NCBI GenBank assembly: GCA_040905285.1
Contig: JBBDRV010000118.1
Span: 1 to 6,913 of the forward strand
DNA: 6,913 bases
Origin: JBBDRV01 sp040905285
GTDB lineage: Bacteria; Bacteroidota; Rhodothermia; Balneolales; Balneolaceae
Direction of reading: 5' to 3'
Positions 1 to 5,872 of the stretch are shown one piece after another. Within the stretch, counting starts at the first letter, position 1. The number at the start of each line of letters is the position of its first letter. Position numbers and translations under genes: made by a program. Below the pieces are notes generated by a model. The model was not told the origin of the DNA. It worked only from the letters and a program-made list of their open reading frames with translations, and searched no databases.

Positions 1-54
1 GAGCAGGATGAGATTTTGGCACAGTGGAATTTGGCAGAGGAACACGACTTTTGA
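1..54 (+). CDS. Possible 3' end of an upstream gene (17 codons, unidentified)
   Basis: Frame 1 is open from the first base of the window to a TGA at 52-54 and would end a protein in ...ILAQWNLAEEHDF. The acidic, hydrophilic composition looks like a plausible C-terminal tail. Seventeen codons are too few to name a family, and another frame is also open over this stretch, so the call rests only on composition and on the expectation that a gene precedes this point. If real, it converges on the DUF3185 gene with about 90 nt between the stop codons. I see no convincing terminator hairpin in that gap. Confidence 0.3.
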   Translation, partial: EQDEILAQWNLAEEHDF

Positions 55-145
55 GGTTCGTAGCGGTGTTACGGAAGGAGAAAGCGGGATTCCAATGTGT
101 AAAAAGATCGCATGCGCAGCTCTGTAGAGTAAGTCCGACAGACTG

Positions 146-340
146 CTAGTTGCGTGTCAACCCGATCAGACCGAGAACAGCTGCAACGGCTCCACCAATC
201 AGCATCCACATGGCATCTCCTGTTGGTGATCCTGTGACAAATTCATCCACTTCGGAAGCAATCGACTGTGATTCCTGATAGCCAAAAAATAAAAGTAAAA
301 GGCCTCCGATAAGAAGTGCCGCTGAGATCGCTTTTTTCAT
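146..340 (-). CDS. Small two-helix membrane protein, DUF3185 family
   Basis: This 64-residue protein has two hydrophobic segments, about residues 5-21 and 46-61. They are joined by a short polar stretch (ESQSIASEVDEFVTGSPTGD). The pattern FFGYQESQSIASEV, a mid-protein TGSPT, and MWMLIGGAVAAVLGLIGL near the C-terminus is that of DUF3185, a family of short inner-membrane proteins of unknown function; the length is typical. The only good start is the ATG at 340, followed by a lysine-rich MKK N-terminus. No Shine-Dalgarno sequence is visible before it, only an A-rich leader. It is transcribed divergently from the iron-binding protein gene and ends in TAG at 146-148. Nothing in the sequence links it functionally to iron uptake. 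The family call is from recognition of the pattern, not a search. Confidence 0.8.
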   Translation of the reverse strand: MKKAISAALLIGGLLLLFFGYQESQSIASEVDEFVTGSPTGDAMWMLIGGAVAAVLGLIGLTRN

Positions 341-456
341 CTTGATTTTGTTTTGTTACTGGTTTACATGTAATTACGTCATTTTTCAGGAAGAGTACAA
401 TAAAGGCCCTGGAGTCTTTTCAGCACTTCTCACTACACAAAAAATTCATTTGCTGC

Positions 457-485
457 TTGACAGTAAGCAAAATCTTATTTAGAAT
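457..485 (+). promoter_or_regulatory. Promoter of the ferric iron-binding protein gene
   Basis: TTGACA at 457-462 is a perfect sigma-70 -35 box. TAGAAT at 480-485, 17 bases downstream, is a good -10 box. The same stretch also fits the Bacteroidota form: TTG at 457-459, a 20-base gap, then TAGAATTG (480-487) against TAnnTTTG. The transcript would start near 492, giving a leader of about 36 nt before the ATG at 528. The -10 box lies inside the inverted repeat at 475-497, so a bound repressor should block polymerase. Confidence 0.65.
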
Positions 486-497
486 TGGTCTAAATAA
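475..497. promoter_or_regulatory. DtxR/MntR-type metalloregulator operator
   Basis: The arms TTATTTAGA (475-483) and TCTAAATAA (489-497) are perfect reverse complements around the 5-base spacer ATTGG. The TTTAG...CTAAA core with this spacing resembles operators of the DtxR/IdeR/MntR family, which bind with Fe2+ or Mn2+ as corepressor. The site covers the -10 box and the expected transcription start of a ferric iron-binding protein gene. Iron-dependent repression is therefore the natural reading: off when iron is plentiful, on in starvation. The repeat is seen directly; the regulator family is inferred from motif shape and target gene. No regulator gene is present in the window. Confidence 0.6.
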
Positions 498-527
498 ATG
501 AACGTCTAAAATGAATGTCAGCTGACC

Positions 528-1547
528 ATGCACATGCTCAAGAACTTAATTACTTTTTTTATCATCACAATTGCTGTAACAGGTTGTAACGAAAGTGACC
601 ATCTGAACATATATTCATCCCGCCATTACGATACGGACCGGGAACTCTATGACCGGTTCACCGAAGAGACAGGGATCAGTATCAATCTGATCGAGGGGGG
701 AAGTGATGAACTGATCGAGCGAATCAAGAATGAAGGGTTAAACAGCCCGGCAGATATTGTGATTACTGTCGATGCAGGACGTCTCTGGAGAGCCAGGGAA
801 GCCGGTGTTCTCCAGTCGGTTTCTTCTGATATACTGGAGCAAAGAATTCCTTCCGATCTGCAGGATCGGGACCAATACTGGTTCGGCCTTTCCCAACGGA
901 TCAGAGGGATTATCTATCACAGGGACAGGGTGGATCCTTCGGAGCTGAAAGGCTATCAGGATCTGTCCGATGAGAAATGGCGGGGTCGCTTTTGCGTGCG
1001 CTCGTCGAACAATATTTATAACCAGTCACTGGTTGCGTCACTTATTGAGTCTCAGGGAATGGAAGAGACAGAAGAGTGGGCTACGAATCTTGTGGCCAAT
1101 TTCGCACGGCCCCCGCAGGGTGGAGATACGGACCAGATAAAAGCTGTTGCGGCAGGACAGTGTGATGTAGCACTGGCAAATCATTATTATTTGGCACGTC
1201 TGATAGCATCCGATTCTCCTGCAGACCGGGCGGTGGCAGAGCAGGTTGGTATACACTTTCCCCCGGATGAATACGGAGGTACCCATATCAATGTAAGCGG
1301 GGCCGGCGTAGCTGTACACTCCCCGAACAGGGAGCATGCCATTCGTTTTCTGGAATACCTGAGCGAGCCGGAATCACAGGCCCTGTTTGCAGGTGGGAAT
1401 TTTGAATTCCCTGTTACCGGAGAGACAGATGTTCCCGACATCCTGCGCAATTTCGGATCGTTTGACCGGAACCGCATCAACGTAACGGCTTACGGCAGTA
1501 ACAATCCTCTTGCCATACGCCTGATGGACCGGGCGGGATGGAGATAA
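528..1547 (+). CDS. futA: Ferric iron ABC transporter substrate-binding lipoprotein, FutA/IdiA type
   Basis: This protein captures Fe3+ outside the cytoplasmic membrane and delivers it to an ABC permease. Residues 1-19 form a signal peptide ending in the lipobox VTGC, so Cys20 would be lipidated. The mature protein follows the FutA/IdiA clade of FbpA-like proteins closely: IYSSRHYDTDRELYDRF near residue 28, SPADIVITVDAGRLWRA, FCVRSSNNIYNQS, ANFARPPQGGDTDQI, and a C-terminal NNPLAIRLMDRAGWR. Expected iron ligands are present: His33, Tyr34, Tyr164, Tyr220 and Tyr221 (NHYYLARL). As I recall the FutA ligands, their spacing of 130 and 56 residues is the same. Cys156 and Cys212 could form a disulfide. 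At 339 residues the length is normal. Alternative ATGs at 498, 511 and 515 are out of frame or soon hit stops, so 528 (or the ATG at 534) is the start; no Shine-Dalgarno is visible. The gene converges on the permease gene, with only 3 nt between stop codons. Confidence 0.93.
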   Translation: MHMLKNLITFFIITIAVTGCNESDHLNIYSSRHYDTDRELYDRFTEETGISINLIEGGSDELIERIKNEGLNSPADIVITVDAGRLWRAREAGVLQSVSSDILEQRIPSDLQDRDQYWFGLSQRIRGIIYHRDRVDPSELKGYQDLSDEKWRGRFCVRSSNNIYNQSLVASLIESQGMEETEEWATNLVANFARPPQGGDTDQIKAVAAGQCDVALANHYYLARLIASDSPADRAVAEQVGIHFPPDEYGGTHINVSGAGVAVHSPNREHAIRFLEYLSEPESQALFAGGNFEFPVTGETDVPDILRNFGSFDRNRINVTAYGSNNPLAIRLMDRAGWR

Positions 1548-1550
1548 AAT

Positions 1551-3236
1551 CTATTTTCGCCGGCTCATTGCACGACTTAAAATGATAACCGGAACGATAC
1601 CCACAATAACAATGGCAAGTGCAGCGCCGGAGGATTCGGCCAGTCTTTCATCGGAAGCGAGCCGGTAGACCTGCACAGCCAGAGTATCAAAGTTGAACGG
1701 CCGGACAATCAGAGTCGCAGGCAGTTCTTTCAACACATCGACAAAGACCAGCAGAACAGCTGCGAACAAACTTCCCTTCATCATCGGCACATGTACCTTT
1801 CGGAGTACCCTGTTGAAGTTATAGCCGAGTCCTTCTGCCGCCTCATCCATGGCCGGAGTGATTTTGGCCAGGCTTGACTCTACGGTTGTGAAAGAGACAG
1901 CCAGAAAGCGGACGACGTAGGCAAAAATCAGCGCTGCAATCGTGCCGCTGAGGATCAGGCCGGTGGATACTCCGAAGGCTGATCTCATCCAGCTGTCCAG
2001 TGTGTTGTCGAACCACCCGAACGGGATTAGAATACCGACAGCGATGACCGAGCCGGGTATCGCATAGCCCATGGAACCGATCCTCGCAGAGACTTTTGTC
2101 GTGAATGTAGGATTCAGCCGAAGACCGTAGGCCATAATCAGTGCGATAAGGAGTGCAAGCAATCCCGCAACAACTCCGACCAGCAGGGAATTGAAACCCA
2201 ACTGGAAAAATCTGTTGTCAACCGCCGTGCCAAAATTGCTGAACATCATCTCGAGCAGAATGAGCACAGGTATGACAAAGCCGAAGAGGACGGGCACGCT
2301 GCAGGCGGATAAAGCCCCCCATTTTTTCCAGCCCTCAAGATAATAGGTCGGTATATGTTTGAAATGGCTGCTTCCACTCTGCTGATACTTGATGCTGCTC
2401 CGGGACCATCTTTCCAGCAGAATCAACATGAGAATGAAAAGCAGCATAAAGGCAGACAGCTGGGCAGCTGCCACAGGTTCACCCAATCCAAACCAGGTGC
2501 GGTATATTCCTGTGGTAAATGTCTGGACGCCGAAGTAGTCCACCGTCCCGAAATCATTCAGGGTTTCCATCAGGGCAAGTGCCATTCCACCTGCAATGGA
2601 CGGTCTCGCCAGGGGCAAAGCCACCTTATAGAAACTCTGGAGCGGTGTGCAGCCCAGGCTCCGGCTTGCTTCCAGAAGGGATGCGGACTGTTCAAGGAAG
2701 GCCGATCGGGACAGAAGGTAGACATACGGATAAAAAACGAAAGACATCATAAGAACAGCCCCCTGTATGGAACGTATCGCAGGAAACCAGTAATCCCCGG
2801 CGCCCCAGCCCGTAAAATCCCGTATCCACATCTGGACCGGTCCGGTAAACGATAGAAAATCAGTATATGTATAGGCCATCAGGTAGGCCGGCATGGCCAT
2901 AGGCAGAATAAGCGCCCAGTCGAAAATCCAGTTCCCGGGAAAACGGCACATGGTCACAAGCCAGGCGGTACCCACGCCCAGAAGGAACACCCCGGTGCCG
3001 ACGCCGATCATGAGCCAGACGGAATTTTTTACGTAGTCCGGCAGCACTGTCGAGGCGAGATGCGACCAGATCTCCCCGGCGGGAACAAAAATATTTACCA
3101 GGACGGTAAGGACAGGTATTGAAACAAGAAGGGCAATGGACACGGTTACGATATTCCATATGCCCGAACCGGATTTTTGTGTTTTCCGGTTGAAGAAATC
3201 AATACTCTTTGTAAACTCTATAATGTTACGGATCAT
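1551..3236 (-). CDS. Ferric iron ABC transporter permease, fused two-domain (FbpB/FutB type)
   Basis: This integral membrane subunit would form the path for iron import, working with a binding protein such as the neighbouring FutA-like lipoprotein. At 561 residues it has the duplicated layout of the FbpB/FutB/ThiP group: two six-helix-type halves in one chain. Each half carries an EAA coupling loop that docks onto the ATPase: EASRSLGCTPLQSFYKVALP (from residue 189) and EAAEGLGYNFNRVLRKVHVP (from residue 465). Typical family stretches follow each loop, namely ETLNDFGTVDYFGVQTFTTG and DVLKELPATLIVRPFNFDTL. About twelve hydrophobic segments are visible, with a polar linker near residues 276-305. 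The ATG at 3234-3236 overlaps the TGA of the preceding oxidoreductase gene (ATGA), which fixes the start and suggests coupled translation. No ATP-binding subunit lies in the window, so it must be encoded elsewhere. The family call is firm; iron over another substrate is supported by the neighbouring gene. Confidence 0.93.
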   Translation of the reverse strand: MIRNIIEFTKSIDFFNRKTQKSGSGIWNIVTVSIALLVSIPVLTVLVNIFVPAGEIWSHLASTVLPDYVKNSVWLMIGVGTGVFLLGVGTAWLVTMCRFPGNWIFDWALILPMAMPAYLMAYTYTDFLSFTGPVQMWIRDFTGWGAGDYWFPAIRSIQGAVLMMSFVFYPYVYLLSRSAFLEQSASLLEASRSLGCTPLQSFYKVALPLARPSIAGGMALALMETLNDFGTVDYFGVQTFTTGIYRTWFGLGEPVAAAQLSAFMLLFILMLILLERWSRSSIKYQQSGSSHFKHIPTYYLEGWKKWGALSACSVPVLFGFVIPVLILLEMMFSNFGTAVDNRFFQLGFNSLLVGVVAGLLALLIALIMAYGLRLNPTFTTKVSARIGSMGYAIPGSVIAVGILIPFGWFDNTLDSWMRSAFGVSTGLILSGTIAALIFAYVVRFLAVSFTTVESSLAKITPAMDEAAEGLGYNFNRVLRKVHVPMMKGSLFAAVLLVFVDVLKELPATLIVRPFNFDTLAVQVYRLASDERLAESSGAALAIVIVGIVPVIILSRAMSRRK

Positions 3237-4687
3237 AGCCTGAATTGACGCTCAGACTGTTTCAGTTCAAACTCCCGTTTCAATACGAGTTCAGCAGCAT
3301 GAAACCCGCACATACCGTGAACCCCGCCTCCGGGGGGGGTGGAGGAAGAACAGAAGTAGATGCCTTCCGCCGGAGTTGCATAAGGGTGAATCAGGGAAAC
3401 CGGCCGGGAAAACAGCTGCCGGATATCCTGTATTCCTCCATTGATATCCCCTCCAATATAATTCGGATTGTACGTTTCAAAATCATTGGCTGTCATTCCG
3501 GAACGACGTTCAATAATATCCCTGAAACCCGGAGCGAATCTTTCGATCTGGTTCTCTATTTCCCGGGTCATGTCCCGGCCGGATCCGTTCGGTACATGAC
3601 AGTAGGCCCAGAGTGTGTGACGATGATCCGGGGTGCGTGTGTCATCGAAAAGACTTTGCTGGGCCACCAGCACATAAGGCCGGGAAGAGTGCCGGTTCCT
3701 GCTCATGCTGCGCTCGGACGCTGCAATATCAGCCAGTGTGCCGCCTACATGAACGGTGCCTGCCTTGTTGCAGCGCGGATCCTTCCAGGGAACCGGTTCT
3801 TTCAGAATGTAATCCACTTTGAAAACACCGGCGCCGTAACGATACTTCTGAAGTTTTTTACGATAGGATTCAGGAAAACGGTCCCCGGCTATTTTCAGTA
3901 CCTGTTTAGGGGTCAGGTCAAAAAGTATTGCTTTTGCGGCAGGCAGCATTTTCAGGTCTGTTACACGCCTCCCCGTCTCTATTTCGCCGCCAAGTGTTTC
4001 AAGATAGGCGGCCATGGAACCTGTTATCTTCCCTGAGCCCCCTTTGGCAAGCGGCCATCCGACACTGTGAGCCGCTGCACCCAGAACCAGCCCGATGGCT
4101 GAAGACATGGTTTTGTCCAGAGGCATGAGGCTGTGGGCGGCCAGGCCGGCGAACAGGGCTTTGGCCCTTCCAGTGCTGAATTTCCGGTTGATTAAACCCT
4201 CAGCGGATTGCAGCGCATTTATTCCGAATAAAGCCATCCGGAGGGGGCGGTTCGGAAGCCTCAGTGGCCCCAGCAATTCGGAAGCAAGTTTGTGCCACGA
4301 CTCGCCGAGCGGGTGGAAAAGCTTCTCATACGCTTTAAAATCATCTCCGAGCTCGTCTTTCATATTTCCCAGGTCCCGGTGCTGCAGTACGGCGGGACCG
4401 TCATCCATGGGATGGGCAAGCGGAATTTCAGGCTGAATCCATTCCAGCCCATGTGATTCAAGGGGCAGGGAACGTAAAAATGGTGAGGATATAGCCATCG
4501 GGTGTATGGCTGAACAGATGTCATGCATGAATCCGGGTTCAGTCAATTCGAGAGTGCGCGTTCCTCCCCCGATGCTTTCCCCCGCTTCAAAGACTTTTAC
4601 TGAATAGCCTTCGAGGGCCAGCCGGACGGCGGCTGCCATGCCGTTGGGGCCTGAACCGACTACGATTGCATCATAATCCTGTTTCAT
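3233..4687 (-). CDS. FAD-dependent oxidoreductase, phytoene-desaturase-like (COG1233 / PYROXD2 type)
   Basis: The N-terminus is a dinucleotide-binding fold: VVGSGPNGMAAAVRL (GxGxxG at residues 11-16), an acidic residue ending the second strand (VFEA, Glu34), then GESIGGGTRT. CSAIHPMAISSPF near residue 58 and the C-terminal GIYFCSSSTPPGGGVHGMCG are typical of the COG1233 branch that includes phytoene desaturases, carotenoid isomerases and PYROXD2. The product is 484 residues, a normal length. The start is taken as the ATG at 4685-4687, which overlaps the TGA of the upstream gene (ATGA) and puts MKQDYDAIVVGSGP at the N-terminus. A start at 4720 would add 11 residues not expected before the nucleotide fold. 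There is no signal peptide, so it is probably cytoplasmic or membrane-associated. The substrate cannot be read from sequence. No carotenoid gene lies nearby, and the next gene is an iron permease, translationally coupled through a second ATGA. Confidence 0.88.
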   Translation of the reverse strand: MKQDYDAIVVGSGPNGMAAAVRLALEGYSVKVFEAGESIGGGTRTLELTEPGFMHDICSAIHPMAISSPFLRSLPLESHGLEWIQPEIPLAHPMDDGPAVLQHRDLGNMKDELGDDFKAYEKLFHPLGESWHKLASELLGPLRLPNRPLRMALFGINALQSAEGLINRKFSTGRAKALFAGLAAHSLMPLDKTMSSAIGLVLGAAAHSVGWPLAKGGSGKITGSMAAYLETLGGEIETGRRVTDLKMLPAAKAILFDLTPKQVLKIAGDRFPESYRKKLQKYRYGAGVFKVDYILKEPVPWKDPRCNKAGTVHVGGTLADIAASERSMSRNRHSSRPYVLVAQQSLFDDTRTPDHRHTLWAYCHVPNGSGRDMTREIENQIERFAPGFRDIIERRSGMTANDFETYNPNYIGGDINGGIQDIRQLFSRPVSLIHPYATPAEGIYFCSSSTPPGGGVHGMCGFHAAELVLKREFELKQSERQFRL

Positions 4688-5502
4688 AGGCGTATAAGAT
4701 GTTCTTTGTCCTGGAGCCACCGGGCACGAATAACAGACTCTATATTCTCATAGGGCAATTCAATGGCTATCGGCCGGGTTGCATGAGGGGCTATATCATA
4801 GACGTTGTAATAAAAGAGGAGGCCGAAATCAGTAAAGGCAAAATTATCCGGCAGGTAAAATTCGCCATCCAGAAACGTATAATCTGCCTCCCCCGCTTCA
4901 TCTTTTTCAAGCAGTTCATAGGTGAACCGGAACTGTTCTTCAGCCTGCCTTTCCAGTTGTTCAAACAATTCTTCCGTATAGGTAAGGTCGGAAAGAGTAA
5001 TCCTGTTGCCTCCCGGCCTGTCAAAGGAGCGGAAGACGTCAAGCTGCATGGCATGGGCCCCACCTGTAAAGCTGAATTCATTAAAATGCAGACTGACAAG
5101 GTTTTCACTCTGATAAACAAGTTCCACTCGTCTTTCCAGCGACCAGGAGATGTTGTAGCCATCGATTTGCAGTGCAAACTGGTCATAGTCGCTGAACCAC
5201 TCCAGTGCCAGTTCATCCGTATCCACCAGTTCTGAATCGGATTCAACGTCATGTATTTTATAGTCAGTCCAGGACTGAAGACTGTCAGCCAGTGTGCTGT
5301 CTCCCTGAAACCGGGGATAGATAAAGTTCATCGTTACGCAGGGTCCTTCATCCGTTGTGCATTCCCTGTGTTCGTAATTCAAATCGACCATTTCATAGGT
5401 CATGCGATCATCCTCCGGCTGCGGGGGATCAGTTGATTCCCGTGTACACATAGCCTGAAGGATCGAAAATAAAACGATAAGATAAACGGTATATGGTTTC
5501 AT
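4684..5502 (-). CDS. DUF3298-type exported protein, possible lipoprotein
   Basis: This is the first gene of the minus-strand operon (272 residues). Residues 1-18 are a hydrophobic signal sequence. Cys19 lies in LQAMC, a poor lipobox because Met precedes the Cys, but the polar proline- and acid-rich stretch after it (RESTDPPQPEDD) is typical of a lipoprotein tether. The body resembles DUF3298 (with DUF4163-like N-terminal part), as found in RsiV-type and PdaC-associated exported proteins. FSFTGGAHAMQLDVFRSFD (residues 144-161) is followed by ITLSDL, and FYYNVYDIAPHATRPIAIEL (from residue 230) is followed by PYENI. Cys48 and Cys55 could pair. Members are extracytoplasmic; no enzymatic activity is established that I can assign here. 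The start is the ATG at 5500-5502, without a visible Shine-Dalgarno. The stop TGA at 4684-4686 overlaps the ATG of the oxidoreductase gene. The DUF3298 call is moderately sure; a role in iron uptake is only suggested by position. Confidence 0.78.
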   Translation of the reverse strand: MKPYTVYLIVLFSILQAMCTRESTDPPQPEDDRMTYEMVDLNYEHRECTTDEGPCVTMNFIYPRFQGDSTLADSLQSWTDYKIHDVESDSELVDTDELALEWFSDYDQFALQIDGYNISWSLERRVELVYQSENLVSLHFNEFSFTGGAHAMQLDVFRSFDRPGGNRITLSDLTYTEELFEQLERQAEEQFRFTYELLEKDEAGEADYTFLDGEFYLPDNFAFTDFGLLFYYNVYDIAPHATRPIAIELPYENIESVIRARWLQDKEHLIRL

Positions 5503-5551
5503 GGATTTTTTGCTTCGCGATTACGCCTTCAACGGTATCGACTGCAGTGGG

Positions 5552-5559
5552 ATAATATA
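5552..5559 (-). promoter_or_regulatory. Candidate -10 region of the DUF3298-oxidoreductase-permease operon
   Basis: On the minus strand this is TATATTAT, the most AT-rich, -10-like site in the region. It lies about 50 bases before the ATG at 5502. No good -35 box sits 17 bases upstream, and TTG triplets at the Bacteroidota -33 spacing are missing. This is therefore a position guess, not a defined promoter. Confidence 0.25.
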
Positions 5560-5674
5560 ACACAGTTTTTTCAGGATTCGGATTCAATCTTGTTACCGTG
5601 CAGTCTGTCCTCTCCCGCATCTGAGGGTGGCGATGCAGCTGCGGCCGGCGCACCTGTATTTGCATCACCGGCAA

Positions 5675-5698
5675 AACGATATGAGGAAAAATATCGTT
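5675..5698. repeat. Perfect 8-bp inverted repeat (hairpin or operator)
   Basis: AACGATAT (5675-5682) and ATATCGTT (5691-5698) are exact reverse complements around the 8-base loop GAGGAAAA. The site could be a protein-binding dyad or an RNA hairpin in either leader. No T-run follows on the plus strand, so it is not a normal terminator. It lies about 160-180 nt from each flanking start codon. Confidence 0.5.
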
Positions 5699-5738
5699 AC
5701 CGTTTCTGCACAGGAATCAGTCCTTCTGAAATGCAGCA

Positions 5739-5758
5739 AAACCGGTGGAAAAACCGGT
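5739..5758. repeat. AAACCGGT direct repeat that is also an inverted repeat
   Basis: AAACCGGT occurs at 5739-5746 and again at 5751-5758. Because ACCGGT is its own reverse complement, the two copies also make a 6-bp stem around the loop GGAAAA (5747-5752). The copies are 12 bases apart, near one helical turn, as in sites for a dimeric regulator. Read on the minus strand, the stem is followed by four T residues, but no minus-strand gene lies upstream to need a terminator. Confidence 0.45.
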
Positions 5759-5836
5759 CTGAACATTCACAGCATATATCCTGAACTGTAGTTTATCTGG
5801 TTGATGAAAAATGGTTACATTTCGGATGGAGTAATT

Positions 5837-5872
5837 ATGAACAAAAAAGGGCAGGACGTTGAGCAAAGTTAA
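5837..5872 (+). CDS. Possible 11-codon leader ORF before the nuclease gene
   Basis: ATG at 5837 opens MNKKGQDVEQS, with TAA at 5870-5872. GGAG at 5828-5831 lies 5 bases before this ATG and is the best Shine-Dalgarno sequence in the window. The ORF overlaps the TTG start of the nuclease gene at 5859 in another frame and ends one base before the in-frame ATG at 5874. It may be a coupling leader peptide for the nuclease. It may instead be a chance ORF or the trace of an indel in the six-A run at 5843-5848. Confidence 0.3.
   Translation: MNKKGQDVEQS

Larger units (their letters stand above)
5503..5858. other. Divergent intergenic region with stacked inverted repeats
   Basis: These 356 nt separate the minus-strand operon from the nuclease gene. 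I see no convincing gene: the open frames here have unusual composition, lack good starts and match nothing I recognise. Both promoters must lie here. Three inverted repeats follow one another between 5632 and 5758. The 8-mer GTTACCGT occurs at 5592-5599 and again at 5696-5703, and its TACCGT core is present on the minus strand at 5532-5537. No TTTAG...CTAAA box like that at 475-497 is visible. No tRNA or known riboswitch pattern was recognised. Confidence 0.6.

Noticed and set aside
55..145. Terminator or small gene between the left-edge frame and DUF3185
   Set aside because: Only very short dyads such as CTCT-GT-AGAG are visible, with no T-run and no frame with a credible start.
1533..1566. 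Possible bidirectional terminator between the converging futA and permease genes (GGGCG ... CGCC with AGAT/ATCT inside)
   Set aside because: The stem pairs only imperfectly across a loop of more than 20 nt and lies inside both coding ends. There is no compact stem with a T-tract.
2355..2855. 166-codon plus-strand open frame inside the permease gene
   Set aside because: It is antisense to conserved permease helices and the first EAA loop. Its composition is unlike a real protein.
3245..4036. 263-codon plus-strand open frame opposite the FAD oxidoreductase gene
   Set aside because: It is antisense to a gene with clear family motifs. Its translation is cysteine-rich and low in recognisable structure, and no ribosome site or promoter precedes it. 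It is a shadow of the real frame.
4688..4720. Longer N-terminus for the oxidoreductase starting at 4720
   Set aside because: It would add 11 residues before a nucleotide-binding fold that normally starts near the N-terminus. The ATGA overlap at 4684-4687 is a better start.
5429..5674. 81-codon minus-strand open frame overlapping the start of the DUF3298 gene
   Set aside because: It overlaps the signal-peptide region of the DUF3298 gene in another frame and has no family features.
5590..5784. 64-codon plus-strand open frame in the intergenic region, TTG start
   Set aside because: No ribosome site, no recognised family, biased composition, and it runs through the inverted repeats. Non-coding sequence explains it better.
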